NCBI RefSeq assembly: GCF_022267315.1
Contig: NZ_JAIKLE010000013.1
Coordinates: forward strand, 1-64,000
DNA: 64,000 nucleotides
Reading direction: 5' to 3'
Origin: Maribellus maritimus
Lineage (GTDB): Bacteria > Bacteroidota > Bacteroidia > Bacteroidales > Prolixibacteraceae
Below are positions 24,903 through 33,541 of the stretch, in pieces. How positions within the stretch are numbered: position 1 is the first letter of the stretch; each line of letters opens with the position of its first letter. The position numbers were made by a program, and so were the translations under genes. Under the pieces are notes generated by a model that was not told the origin of the DNA, searched no databases, and saw nothing but the letters and a program-made list of their open reading frames with translations.

Positions 24903-26102
24903 ATGAAAACAATTCAAAATAAAATCAACGGATTCCAACTTACAGCCATTCATTTTTCCAAAGAATTAAAAACCATATTTACCGACAGTGGAGCTTTGCT
25001 CATCCTCATTGGAGCCGTGGTAATTTATCCCATTATTTATTCCATTGGTTATTATAATGAAGTGATGACAGACACAAAAATAGCGGTGGTTGACCAGGAT
25101 CATTCTGAGGCCAGTCGAAAATATACAGTGATGATTGATGCGTCAAGTGAGTTGGAAGTTGTTTACAAACCGTTGGATTTAGTCAGTGCCGAAAATCTGT
25201 TTATGGTAAACAAAGTAAGCGGTGTAATTCTGATTCCCAAAAACTTTGAAAAAAATGTACTATCCGGCAAGCAGGCAAACGTTGCTGTTTACGCGGATGC
25301 CAGTTATTTTCTAAAGTACAGGAATACCATTTTGGCAAGTACATATTCCAATGCTTATTTTAGTGGCGGAATCTCCTTATTACACTACATGGCAGAAGGC
25401 CAATCTTTTCAACAAGCCAAAATAAGTAGCGATCCGCTGCCGGCATACACACATATTTTATACAATCCGTCATCAGGTTACGGGAGTTTTGTAATGCCAG
25501 GCGTAATTCTCGTTATTTTTCAACAAACGCTGTTAATCGGAATCGGATTACTGGGAGGCTCATTTTCTGAATCAAAAGCATCACCCTTTATCCTGCCCAA
25601 ACAAAAAAGAAGAAAAGAAATAATTCCGTATCTGACAGGAAAAACAGGTGCATATATTTTCATTTCACTCTTTAATATTGCTTATGCTATTATTTTGGTT
25701 CATCATTGGTTCAAATATCCTGACAAAGCAAGTATTCCGGATGTTTTAATGCTTATGTTTCCTTTTCTTTTGAGTACTATTTTTCTTGGAATTGGAGTAT
25801 CCACTTTATTCAAACACCGAGAGTCGGCGCTTATTTTTATGGTTTTTCTGTCACCAATAGCATTATTTTTAAGTGGATTATCGTGGCCTGCATCTTCCAT
25901 TCCGCAATGGCTGGTTTCGCTTTCAAAACTAATGCCGAGCACAACGGTAATTCCGGCTTACCTCAGGTTAAGAACAATGGGAGTCAGTCTTACGGATATA
26001 AAATCAGAGATGGTATTTATGTATATCCAAGCTGTTGTTTACCTTATTCTAACACTTGTCTACTTCTTTGTAAGAGTAGACAAGAAAAGTAGAAAGGCTT
26101 AA
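24903..26102 (+). CDS. ABC-2 type transporter permease
   Basis: A 399-aa paralogue of the preceding permease with the same plan: an N-terminal helix (LLILIGAVVIYPIIY), a periplasmic domain starting AVVDQDHSEASRKYTVM, and a C-terminal bundle of five or six helices ending VYLILTLVYFFVRVDKKSRK. The pair probably forms a heterodimer. It is the last gene of the export operon. The ATPase that would power it is not encoded nearby. Confidence 0.92.
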   Translation: MKTIQNKINGFQLTAIHFSKELKTIFTDSGALLILIGAVVIYPIIYSIGYYNEVMTDTKIAVVDQDHSEASRKYTVMIDASSELEVVYKPLDLVSAENLFMVNKVSGVILIPKNFEKNVLSGKQANVAVYADASYFLKYRNTILASTYSNAYFSGGISLLHYMAEGQSFQQAKISSDPLPAYTHILYNPSSGYGSFVMPGVILVIFQQTLLIGIGLLGGSFSESKASPFILPKQKRRKEIIPYLTGKTGAYIFISLFNIAYAIILVHHWFKYPDKASIPDVLMLMFPFLLSTIFLGIGVSTLFKHRESALIFMVFLSPIALFLSGLSWPASSIPQWLVSLSKLMPSTTVIPAYLRLRTMGVSLTDIKSEMVFMYIQAVVYLILTLVYFFVRVDKKSRKA

Positions 26103-26181
26103 AAAAAATAGAATCATATTACACAAATATTGAAAAAAGTTAATACTTTTCCAGCATAAAAAAGTCTAAACTACACTTAAA

Positions 26182-27762
26182 ATGCATCAATCTACATCAT
26201 CTCAGGAAAGAAACATAAGTTCACACATAAGTATAATAATATTTTTGATATCTGCATTCTGGGCTGCAACCCCAAATTTATCAGTAGCGCAAAAAACGAA
26301 AATAAAATTGCATTTCGAGGTTTTTGTTCCGGAAGCACAAAGTCATAGCTACGAAGTTGATTTTTATGTTAGTGGTATAAATAGAGATACTATCGTTTTG
26401 AAAATGCCGAAGTGGATGCCCGGTTATTATCAAATTTTAGATTATGCCAACAACATTTCAGAAATAAATGCGACTACGGTAAAAGGTAAAAAAATTCCCA
26501 TTCAAAAGCTAAACGAAAATAGCTGGTATATTACAAATCAAAAAAATAAAGCATTCACTGTTCATTATAAAATAAAGGCTGAAAGGTCTTTTGTTGCACT
26601 TAGTTTTGTCGATGCGGAACATGCTTACCTTGCACCGGCCAATACTTTTCTATATATTGAAAATTTGATACAATGCCCGGCTTCCGTAAAAATAAATCCT
26701 GCAAACGGATGGAGTGATATAGCAACAGGATTGGATACAATTAATGGAAAGAGCAATGAATTCTCAGCTCCTGACTTCGACATTCTTTACGATTGCCCAA
26801 TTTTAATTGGAAACCTGGAAGAGTTGCCTTCATTTACGGTTCAGGGAATAGAACATCGCTTTATTGGTTATAAACTTGGCGACTTTGATAAAATTTCTTT
26901 TATGCAGAAATTAAAAAAAGTAGTTGAGGCAGCAACTGATTTGATGGGCGATATTCCGTATAAAAAATATACTTTTATAGCCATTGGCCCCGGACAGGGT
27001 GGAATTGAACACCTAAATAACACAACCATTAGTTTTGACGGAAATTCATTAAGAACGACTGAAGCTATAAACCGTACTTTATCGTTTATCGGACACGAAT
27101 ATTTTCACCATTATAACGTAAAACGTATCCGGCCTTTTGAATTGGGGCCATTTGATTATGACAAAATAAACCGTACCAATCAACTTTGGATTAGTGAGGG
27201 ATTAACCGTATACTACCAAAATATGCTAATGAAACATGCAGGGTTAGCAGATAAAAATACGCTTCTCTCCTGGTTCGAAAACGAAATTAATGCTGTAGAA
27301 AACGACAACGGACGATTTTTCCAATCGTTAGCCCAGTCGAGTTATTATACCTGGGAAGATGGTCCCTTTGGCGCCAGCCGGGGCGAAGAAGACCATTCAA
27401 TCACCTATTACCAAAAAGGACCGGTAGTTGGTTTGTTGCTCGATTTTGCAATTCGAAATGCAAGCCAAAATAAAAAATCACTTGATGATGTAATGAGACT
27501 GGTTTACCGCGAGTATTACCAAAAGCAAAAGCGCGGTTTTACAGAAGCTGAATTTCAACAGGTATGTGAAAGCATCGCGGGGAGTCCACTTACTGCGTTT
27601 TTTGAATACATCTATACCACAAAAGAACTTAATTATAAAAAATACCTGGGATATGCCGGGCTTGAGCTAATAAAAACCCCGGAAAACTCTTTTAAAATCA
27701 GCCAGGTAACTAATCCTTCCAAAAACCAGAAAACCATTTTAAAATCGTGGCTTGGGGAATAA
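26182..27762 (+). CDS. M61 family (glycyl aminopeptidase-like) metallopeptidase with abbreviated PDZ
   Basis: A 526-aa exported zinc peptidase of the M61 family. A signal peptide ends near SVAQ, followed by the N-terminal beta domain. The zinc site is HEYFH (His305, Glu306, His309) in HEYFHHYNVKRIRP, with Glu339 of WISEGLTVYY as third ligand; GGIEHLNNTT precedes them. Family members usually end in a PDZ domain. Here the chain goes from YAGLELIKTPEN straight to SFKISQVTNPSKNQKTILKS, which resembles the last lines of full-length homologues, so about 70 internal PDZ residues appear to be missing. Catalytic residues are intact. Confidence 0.85.
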   Translation: MHQSTSSQERNISSHISIIIFLISAFWAATPNLSVAQKTKIKLHFEVFVPEAQSHSYEVDFYVSGINRDTIVLKMPKWMPGYYQILDYANNISEINATTVKGKKIPIQKLNENSWYITNQKNKAFTVHYKIKAERSFVALSFVDAEHAYLAPANTFLYIENLIQCPASVKINPANGWSDIATGLDTINGKSNEFSAPDFDILYDCPILIGNLEELPSFTVQGIEHRFIGYKLGDFDKISFMQKLKKVVEAATDLMGDIPYKKYTFIAIGPGQGGIEHLNNTTISFDGNSLRTTEAINRTLSFIGHEYFHHYNVKRIRPFELGPFDYDKINRTNQLWISEGLTVYYQNMLMKHAGLADKNTLLSWFENEINAVENDNGRFFQSLAQSSYYTWEDGPFGASRGEEDHSITYYQKGPVVGLLLDFAIRNASQNKKSLDDVMRLVYREYYQKQKRGFTEAEFQQVCESIAGSPLTAFFEYIYTTKELNYKKYLGYAGLELIKTPENSFKISQVTNPSKNQKTILKSWLGE

Positions 27763-27864
27763 ATCCTTCAGATAAGATGAAATAAAACAAATAGTCCGAC
27801 AATGCTCTCCTCCAATCAGCCTTTTCGTGGAGAAATTGCCGATACCCCCTCTGTTGGCTAATTT

Positions 27865-28059
27865 TTATTGCTTTACAATTTTCTGGTTCAACATAATTTG
27901 TCCTGCTCCATCAATAAGTATAATAGTATAAATACCAAGCAGAGCACTAAAATCAACGATTGTTTTTATGTTGTCTGTTTGCAGCCTGAAAACAGAACTC
28001 CCGCTTATATTATAAATATTCATAAACAGACTTTTGCCGGTATTATTTTTACTTTTCAA
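27865..28059 (-). pseudogene. Remnant of a T9SS C-terminal sorting domain
   Basis: Read on the minus strand, this gives MNIYNISGSSVFR, IVDFSALLGIYTIILID and a terminal MLNQKIVKQ. That is the pattern of a type A type IX secretion C-terminal domain. It has no ATG start and lies directly after the broken sulfatase in another frame. The two were probably once one secreted protein. Confidence 0.6.
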
Positions 28060-28069
28060 TCATCCAATC

Positions 28070-29437
28070 TTAGGGAGCCGTGAATCCGGATTTCCCGACA
28101 TTATATCTGGAAATCTGATGGTCTGATTTTGTGTCTGAAAACGTTTCAACAGCTTGCAGAAGTTCTTTTAAAAGTTTTGGGTTCTCTTCTTTAACATCGT
28201 TGCTTTCAATATTCAAGGAATCAAAATAAAAAAGCATATTTAATGCTCCGCATCGGGATACTCTGTCCTGGGCATCGCGCTCCAGAACCAACTTCCAGTT
28301 ATTGTAATTCACCGCGAATCGTTCTCTTTTTTCAACGTTTTGATCTAAATATGCAAACCACTTGCGCTCAACATTCTTACCATTCCCTCTCATATTCTCT
28401 AAAACATTTATACTATCAAACTCATTATCATTTGTTGTTTTACCCTGAGTAATAGCCTTTAACGTAGGAAAAATGTCGATGTACCCCATTTAAGTATGTA
28501 TAATTTTGCCTCCGCTAACACCGCCGGCGGGCCAGTGAGCTGCGGCAACAACACGAATGCCTCCTTCGTAAACAGTTAATTTATTTCCCTTCATTGGTGA
28601 GTTATCGCCTACATTTTTAACATCTCCATTGTCGCTAAAAAATAAAGGTATTATCTCTGTCTCCGCGTTTTTCGACAGCATCGATTATTCGGCCAATTGC
28701 CTGATCCATACAATCCACCATCTCCGCATAAATGCGTTGTTTTCCTTCGCGATGCGGATATTTGGCAATGTCCTCCTCTTTCGCCTGATAAGGTGAATGC
28801 GGGGCAGTAAAAGGTACATAAAGAAAATAAGGTTCTTTGTCGGGAACACTGTTGATGAAACCAACTGCCTCATCTGCAATAATATCTATTACGTATCCAT
28901 CCGCATGAATAGTCTGCGAATTTCTGTGCCAATCAGCTTCTCCTTCCCTTACCTTTGTAAAATAGTCTATTGCTCCGTTGTAACAGCCGGCAAAATAGGT
29001 AAAGCCCTGACTGTTGGGATGCCACTTCTTTCTTAAATGTCCCAAATGCCATTTGCCAATGCATGCCCGGTGCTCATAGCCTGCCTCGGCAAGCATTTCC
29101 GGCAATATAATTTCATTCGGATCCAATCCAAAACCGCGATATGGCGGTATCACCGATCGCATCAATCCATAGCGGATCGGATAGCGTCCTGTCATCAATC
29201 CTGCACGCGTTGGAGTACACATCGGGCAGGCTAAAAATTTTCAAGTCTTACTCCACTATACGCCAGCTTGTCTATGTTTGGTGTGTTAATGTCGCTGTTA
29301 TGAAACCCAACATCAGCATATTTCAAATCGTCGTCCAGAATAATTAAAACATTTGGTTGTTTCACCTTTTGAGCACTCCCGCTAAAGCTACAACTTTGAA
29401 GAAAAACTGCTGTTACTAAAAGCAAAATAACTTTCAT
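28070..29437 (-). pseudogene. Sulfatase (arylsulfatase family) pseudogene
   Basis: A formylglycine-dependent sulfatase broken into four pieces. Piece 1 (29437 down to 29231) has a lipoprotein signal (LQSC) and the metal motif ILDDDLKYADVGF. Piece 2 (29222-28635) has the sulfatase signature CTPTRAGLMTGR and GKWHLGH. Piece 3 (28681-28490) has FFSDNGDV. Piece 4 is 28489-28070. Lesions: a one-base loss near 29231, a length change in a run of six T near 28637-28642, an in-frame TAA at 28490-28492, and an early TAA at 28070-28072 before DWMIEK. It cannot make an active enzyme as it stands. Confidence 0.85.
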
Positions 29438-29570
29438 CGATATTCTATTATTAAACATGGCACCCAAGACATATTCCACTATATATCAATATATTACACG
29501 AAAATCCAGAAACATAAATCAAGTACTGAACCTCTCTGTAAAAAATTTCAATGAATTAACAGCGACTTTT

Positions 29571-30074
29571 TTACTTTCTATTTCGAAGCTGATTCCATAT
29601 ATCTTTTATCCCCTTTTCACCATCAAAATAATCCGCTTGCACATTTTTGTCAAAAATTTCGAATGACGGTGCCAACAATATTTTATCGGAATCAGGGTAC
29701 TCAGCTATGTCATAGCCGTTATAGGTTCTTATGTCTAAGTAAACACACGACTCTGAAGTATGATTATACAGTTGATGAGCCCCTGTTTCTCCCTTTTCAA
29801 AAAAAATCAAATCTCCGCTGTTTACAATCTCCAATCCATCGGGAGTTCTTAATGTTGCTGAGCCGGAAATAATCATAAAAAGTTCTTCTGCAAATCGGTG
29901 AAAATGGTAGGGAGCGGAATATTGATCGGGATTCAATTTTCTCAAATCAAAATTCAGATTTTCAGGTTTTATGCCATTTTTTTCCCGCGAACTATCTGTA
30001 AATATCTTGTAATTATCAATCTTATTTGGATTTTCCAGATATTCTCTTTGATTTGCTTTTAAAATTTTTGCCAT
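29571..30074 (-). CDS. Cupin domain protein
   Basis: A 167-aa single-domain cupin. The first metal motif is YHFHRFAEELFMIISGSATL (His, His, Glu) and the second is GETGAHQLYNHT (His). Length and fold match small cupin_2 proteins, which are often isomerases, dioxygenases or sugar-binding proteins; no specific function is assignable. It appears intact although it lies between two patches of degraded genes. Confidence 0.9.
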   Translation of the reverse strand: MAKILKANQREYLENPNKIDNYKIFTDSSREKNGIKPENLNFDLRKLNPDQYSAPYHFHRFAEELFMIISGSATLRTPDGLEIVNSGDLIFFEKGETGAHQLYNHTSESCVYLDIRTYNGYDIAEYPDSDKILLAPSFEIFDKNVQADYFDGEKGIKDIWNQLRNRK

Positions 30075-30164
30075 GGTTTCCTATTTAAACTTCATGGATT
30101 TTTATTTCGAGATTTTTTGATATTCACAACACACCTAAAAATTTTACTGTTTAACAAGGTAATC

Positions 30165-30575
30165 TTATAAAGCAGCTTTTTGGTAATACTGAATATTATC
30201 AAAATGTTTCCCTTCCGCTGTAAAAAAGCGTTGAATAACTTTCATTTTTACCTCACTTTCAATTATCCTTGACGCAAAAGCTATCACCTTTTCGCCTTTG
30301 AAAGTATAAGAATTCAAAATAAATTCCGATTCAAACTCACTCATCACTTCGTCTGCTACCTGCGGATTTTCGTACTTTTTCCTCTGCCCGTCCGGGACAG
30401 TTTGGTATTCAACCTCGAACTCTTTTCCTTCCTCATCCATCCAATTTATAAAAACTTCGAAACCATTATTCTTGCTTTGTCTGAATTCATAAGTTGCTTT
30501 TAAAGGAGGAGTTCCCCGCTCGTACTACGACTTATCGGGGATTAAATCCCATTTTCCCAGAAAATTATTTTTCAT
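30165..30575 (-). pseudogene. Small beta-rich (lipocalin-like) protein interrupted by TAG
   Basis: The ATG at 30575 opens a frame reading MKNNFLGKWDLIPDKS, then TAG at 30525-30527, then in the same frame YERGTPPLKATYEF and on to FFTAEGKHFDNIQYYQKAAL. Reading through the stop gives a coherent 136-residue, mainly beta protein of unknown function. The part after the stop can be started only at an internal ATG (30440). The stop replaces one codon without a frameshift. The broken gene overlaps the end of the upstream GNAT gene in the same frame. Confidence 0.6.
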
Positions 30576-31079
30576 TTGTATTTCTTTCCATTCGTGCCTC
30601 AATATACTATAATAAATTGTATCTCGCCTTCTCTTATGTGTCATTAAAGTATGACTTCTCAAACCCCCTTCTTCAACAGCACCTATTCGCTTCAATGCGT
30701 TTCTTGCCGGTTTATTCAAAATATCAGTCTTAAATTCAACACGCTCACAATTTAGTTCATCGAAACAATATTTCAGAAGCAAATATTTAACCGCTTCATT
30801 TACACCTTTTCCCTGAAACTCTCTGCCAAGCCATGTCCAACCAATTTCAATCCGCTTATCCCGTTTTGAAATATTTCCAATGCTGGTTGAGCCGGCAACG
30901 GAATTTGTCTGTTTGTCAACGATTAAAAAGACGATCCTCTTTTTAATTTTTGTTTCCTTTACACCAGCCTCAATCCAATTTTTGAGTTCATCCTGGTCTG
31001 ACAAATCATTTGTAAAATAAGTCCATAGACCAGTATCTCCGCTTATTTCTTTCAGGATATCATAATCTCCTTGTTTCAA
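30525..31079 (-). CDS. GNAT family N-acetyltransferase with eroded ends
   Basis: A RimJ/RimL-type GNAT: residues include IGWTWLGREFQGKGVN at the acetyl-CoA loop, CERVEFKTDILNKPARNALK, and RRRDTIYYSILRHEWKEI at the natural C-terminus. Family sequence (TLLRPLKQGDYDIL) extends upstream of the first possible TTG start at 31079 to about 31112, where the expected ATG reads ATA. At the other end HEWKEI runs through CAA where a stop would fit, directly into the ATG of the next gene and on to TAG at 30525. Start and stop both look mutated, so this is probably a decaying gene. Confidence 0.6.
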   Translation of the reverse strand: MKQGDYDILKEISGDTGLWTYFTNDLSDQDELKNWIEAGVKETKIKKRIVFLIVDKQTNSVAGSTSIGNISKRDKRIEIGWTWLGREFQGKGVNEAVKYLLLKYCFDELNCERVEFKTDILNKPARNALKRIGAVEEGGLRSHTLMTHKRRRDTIYYSILRHEWKEIQMKNNFLGKWDLIPDKS

Positions 31080-31127
31080 TGGTCGTAATAATGTCTGATT
31101 TGTCTCCGGTATCTTGTTAATAGTCTA

Positions 31128-31495
31128 TCATTTGCTGTCCGTTCAGAAAAATAACAATCCAGCGCAGTTTTTTGCAACTGCCATCAAAAACTCGGATTCT
31201 CTCCATTTTACGCCGCCTTATCTACCTGAAATTGAGTCTGTAACGATTTTTTTTTAAAAAAAACTTGTCATGGCATATATCCTGCCTATTTTACCGGATA
31301 AATAATCCATTATTTTTTACTTCTTTTTGTTGCTTTTTTTGCTGGCAGCTCATCACTCCATTATGGGTTTTAACTTCTTAAAAACAGATATTATTCACAA
31401 AAACGATAATAAATAAACAAACATTGGGGCCGGCCAGATTGAACTTTTATACATCGGGGATTTGTGATTCGGAGTGGCAACTTTATCAAATAAAA
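31128..31495. other. Gene-free stretch
   Basis: About 370 bases between the eroded GNAT gene and the thioredoxin terminator. It is AT-rich with homopolymer runs. I see no coding sequence, RNA gene or clear promoter here. It may be residue of deleted genes. Confidence 0.5.
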
Positions 31496-31532
31496 CAAAA
31501 AACCGCCTTTCCACAACGGAAAGACGGTATAC
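31496..31532 (-). terminator. Intrinsic terminator after the redox operon
   Basis: On the minus strand, ACCGTCTTTCC pairs with GGAAAGGCGGT across a 5-base loop (one G-U pair) and is followed by TTTTTTG. It lies about 25 bases past the thioredoxin stop codon. Confidence 0.8.
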
Positions 31533-31557
31533 TTTTATGATTAATTGATTCTTTTTA

Positions 31558-31980
31558 TCAGCTTGCCATCAGTGCATTTACTTCTTTCATGATGGCGCGT
31601 TTGGTTTTCACCCCAACAAAACGGTGTATTTCCACTCCGTCTTTTAGAACCACCAGAGTCGGAATATTACGTACTTTAAATTTTTTTGCCAGCGGTTGTT
31701 GCTGGTCAACGTTTACTTTGGCAACCGTAACATTATCTTCGCTGTCAGCAATATCGTTTAAAACCGGAGCAATAATTTTACATGGTCCGCACCAGGGAGC
31801 CCAAAAATCAACAAGTACTACTCCTCTGCGGGTTACCGTTTTAAAATTTTTATTCCCCAAAACTTTAATTTTTTTGCTATTGGCTACCGGTTTTGCATTT
31901 TTCATCCGAAAATAGTTAAACGTTATTAGCCCCACCAGAGCAGCAATAACAGCAACGATAATGATTAATGTTGTCGACAT
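31558..31980 (-). CDS. Membrane-anchored thioredoxin
   Basis: A 140-aa thioredoxin with one N-terminal transmembrane helix (residues ~4-22) and a complete thioredoxin domain carrying WAPWCGPCKIIAPVL and the cis-Pro segment RNIPTLVVLKDG. The redox domain would face either the periplasm or the cytosol depending on topology; positive residues after the helix suggest the cytosol, which is inference. It is the last gene of the five-gene redox operon, 10 bases after the OsmC gene, and is followed by a strong terminator. Confidence 0.93.
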   Translation of the reverse strand: MSTTLIIIVAVIAALVGLITFNYFRMKNAKPVANSKKIKVLGNKNFKTVTRRGVVLVDFWAPWCGPCKIIAPVLNDIADSEDNVTVAKVNVDQQQPLAKKFKVRNIPTLVVLKDGVEIHRFVGVKTKRAIMKEVNALMAS

Positions 31981-31990
31981 ATTTTTATTT

Positions 31991-32410
31991 TTAATTCAGA
32001 ATTACAATTTCAGAAGTCATTTCAATGGCCTTTTTATACATTGCGCTTACTCCGCAGTATCTCTCTTCTGAAAGACTTACTGCCTTCTGTAATTTTTCCA
32101 TCGGCAAATTTTCGCCCTTGAACTCATAAATAACCTTCATCCTTTCAAATTGTTTGGGATGTTCTTCAGTAACATCGCCTTCAACCCGAACATTAAATTC
32201 TTCGGGTTCAATACGCATTTTTTTCAGGATAGAAATCACATCCATTGCAGTACAACCTGCAAGGCCAACCATCAATAATGGTTTTGGCCGGGGGCCGCGA
32301 TTTTCTCCTCCCACCTGTTTACCAGCATCTATCGTAATTTTATGTCCGCTCACATCGGCTTCAAAGGCCATGTTTTCCAGCCAGTTTATTTTAATTTCCT
32401 GCTTTGCCAT
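31991..32410 (-). CDS. OsmC family peroxiredoxin-like protein
   Basis: A 139-aa OsmC/Ohr-fold protein. The two redox cysteines are in GLAGCTAMDVISILKK and EERYCGVSAMYKK. The family reduces organic hydroperoxides or acts on thiols. The ATG at 32410 is preferred to one 11 codons upstream because family members start near MAKQEIKINW. It sits between thioredoxin reductase and thioredoxin, which would supply its electrons. Confidence 0.92.
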   Translation of the reverse strand: MAKQEIKINWLENMAFEADVSGHKITIDAGKQVGGENRGPRPKPLLMVGLAGCTAMDVISILKKMRIEPEEFNVRVEGDVTEEHPKQFERMKVIYEFKGENLPMEKLQKAVSLSEERYCGVSAMYKKAIEMTSEIVILN

Positions 32411-32483
32411 ATCTTTTTTTCCTTTCGAATCTTCAGCGCACAAAAGTACACCGTTCTTTATAAAACTAAAATTTGATTGACTA

Positions 32484-33404
32484 TTAATTCCTTAAATATT
32501 CTGAAACGCTTAATGCAGCGATGGTTCCATCGGCTACAGCTGTAGTCACCTGCCGATAACGTTTTGTAATACAATCGCCGGCAGCAAAAACACCGTCAAC
32601 ACTGGTTTTCATACCGGAATCGACAACAATTTCGCCACGTTCATTTAAATCTACCAGGCCTTTTATACTTTCGGTATTCGGCTGATAACCCACAAAAATA
32701 AATGTGCCGTCGGTAGTTAATTCTGAAGTTTTGCCACTAGGCAAATGCTCAATTGCTACTTTCTGCAACAGACCATTTCCATAAAATCCGCGCAGTTCCG
32801 ATTCCATGATAAATTCAATTTTCGGATTCTTTTTTGCTTCCTGAACTGCGTGTTCAAATGCCTGAAAATGATCAAACTGGTGGACAATGGTAACTTTTGT
32901 TGCGTAAGTTGTTAAAGCCACCGCTTCTTCCAAAGCAGAATTTCCGCCGCCAACGACCACTACTTCCTTTCCGGTAAAAAAATCGCCGTCGCAGGTTGCG
33001 CAATACGAAATCCCCTTTCCTTTGAATTCGCCTTCACCCTCAATGTTTAAAGAACGCGGTCGCCCTCCAGGTGTTAAAATCACCGATTTTCCTTTAAACG
33101 ATCTCCCGTCCTCCAGTTCAATTTCCTTTACTTCACCTTCAAGCTTGTATTTTGTAATTTTTATATTCGACTTTATTTTGCAGCCAAAACTTTTGGCTTG
33201 CTGTTTCATCGTGTTGGCGAGCATATAACCTTTGGTAGCCGGAACGCCCGGATAATTGGCAATTTCTTCGGTTAATACCATTTGTCCTCCAACTGCACCT
33301 TCGTTTAAAATAAGCGTTGAAAGTTTGGCGCGTGAAGCATAAATCCCGGCAGTTAAACCGGCAGCTCCTGCTCCAACTATTATCACATCAAAAACTTCAT
33401 CCAT
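32484..33404 (-). CDS. trxB: Thioredoxin reductase
   Basis: A 306-aa FAD/NADPH thioredoxin-disulfide reductase. FAD motif: VIIVGAGAAGLTAG. Redox-active pair: YCATCDGDFF. NADPH motif: VVVVGGGNSALEEA. C-terminal FAD contact: VFAAGDCITKRYRQ. The ATG at 33404 (MDEVFDVIIV) is chosen over one four codons upstream. It reduces thioredoxins with NADPH; the operon supplies one canonical thioredoxin and one atypical thioredoxin-like partner. A candidate MITE sits immediately upstream, between it and the atypical thioredoxin gene. Confidence 0.95.
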   Translation of the reverse strand: MDEVFDVIIVGAGAAGLTAGIYASRAKLSTLILNEGAVGGQMVLTEEIANYPGVPATKGYMLANTMKQQAKSFGCKIKSNIKITKYKLEGEVKEIELEDGRSFKGKSVILTPGGRPRSLNIEGEGEFKGKGISYCATCDGDFFTGKEVVVVGGGNSALEEAVALTTYATKVTIVHQFDHFQAFEHAVQEAKKNPKIEFIMESELRGFYGNGLLQKVAIEHLPSGKTSELTTDGTFIFVGYQPNTESIKGLVDLNERGEIVVDSGMKTSVDGVFAAGDCITKRYRQVTTAVADGTIAALSVSEYLRN

Positions 33405-33419
33405 CGTGTAAAACATTAA

Positions 33420-33533
33420 ATAAGGCTGTCCTGAAAACTTTGTATCTACCCAATTAAAAACATCAAAAACAACTAAACTAAATCAAAAACCAACAAAGCC
33501 TCACTCCCTTCCAATGAACCAGAACAGCCTTAT
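33420..33533. mobile_element. Candidate MITE (114 bp, terminal inverted repeats)
   Basis: The ends are perfect 10-bp inverted repeats, ATAAGGCTGT at 33420-33429 and ACAGCCTTAT at 33524-33533. Pairing extends a few bases inward with one mismatch (CTG/CAG). The AAGGCTGTCCTGAAAA end resembles IS terminal repeats that I recall from Bacteroidota. The interior is A-rich and encodes nothing. It lies in the 137-base gap inside the redox operon. A long-range hairpin that is not mobile is the alternative. Confidence 0.4.
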
Positions 33534-33541
33534 GATAATTT

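Noticed and set aside
28635-29222. Functional sulfatase in the middle fragment
   Set aside because: It lacks the N-terminal DD metal site and the SDNG strand, both of which lie in other frames or fragments.
30165-30575. Stop-codon reassignment (TAG read as an amino acid)
   Set aside because: Other genes in the window are intact under the standard code, and the interruption is local to a decaying patch that also has TAA lesions and frameshifts.
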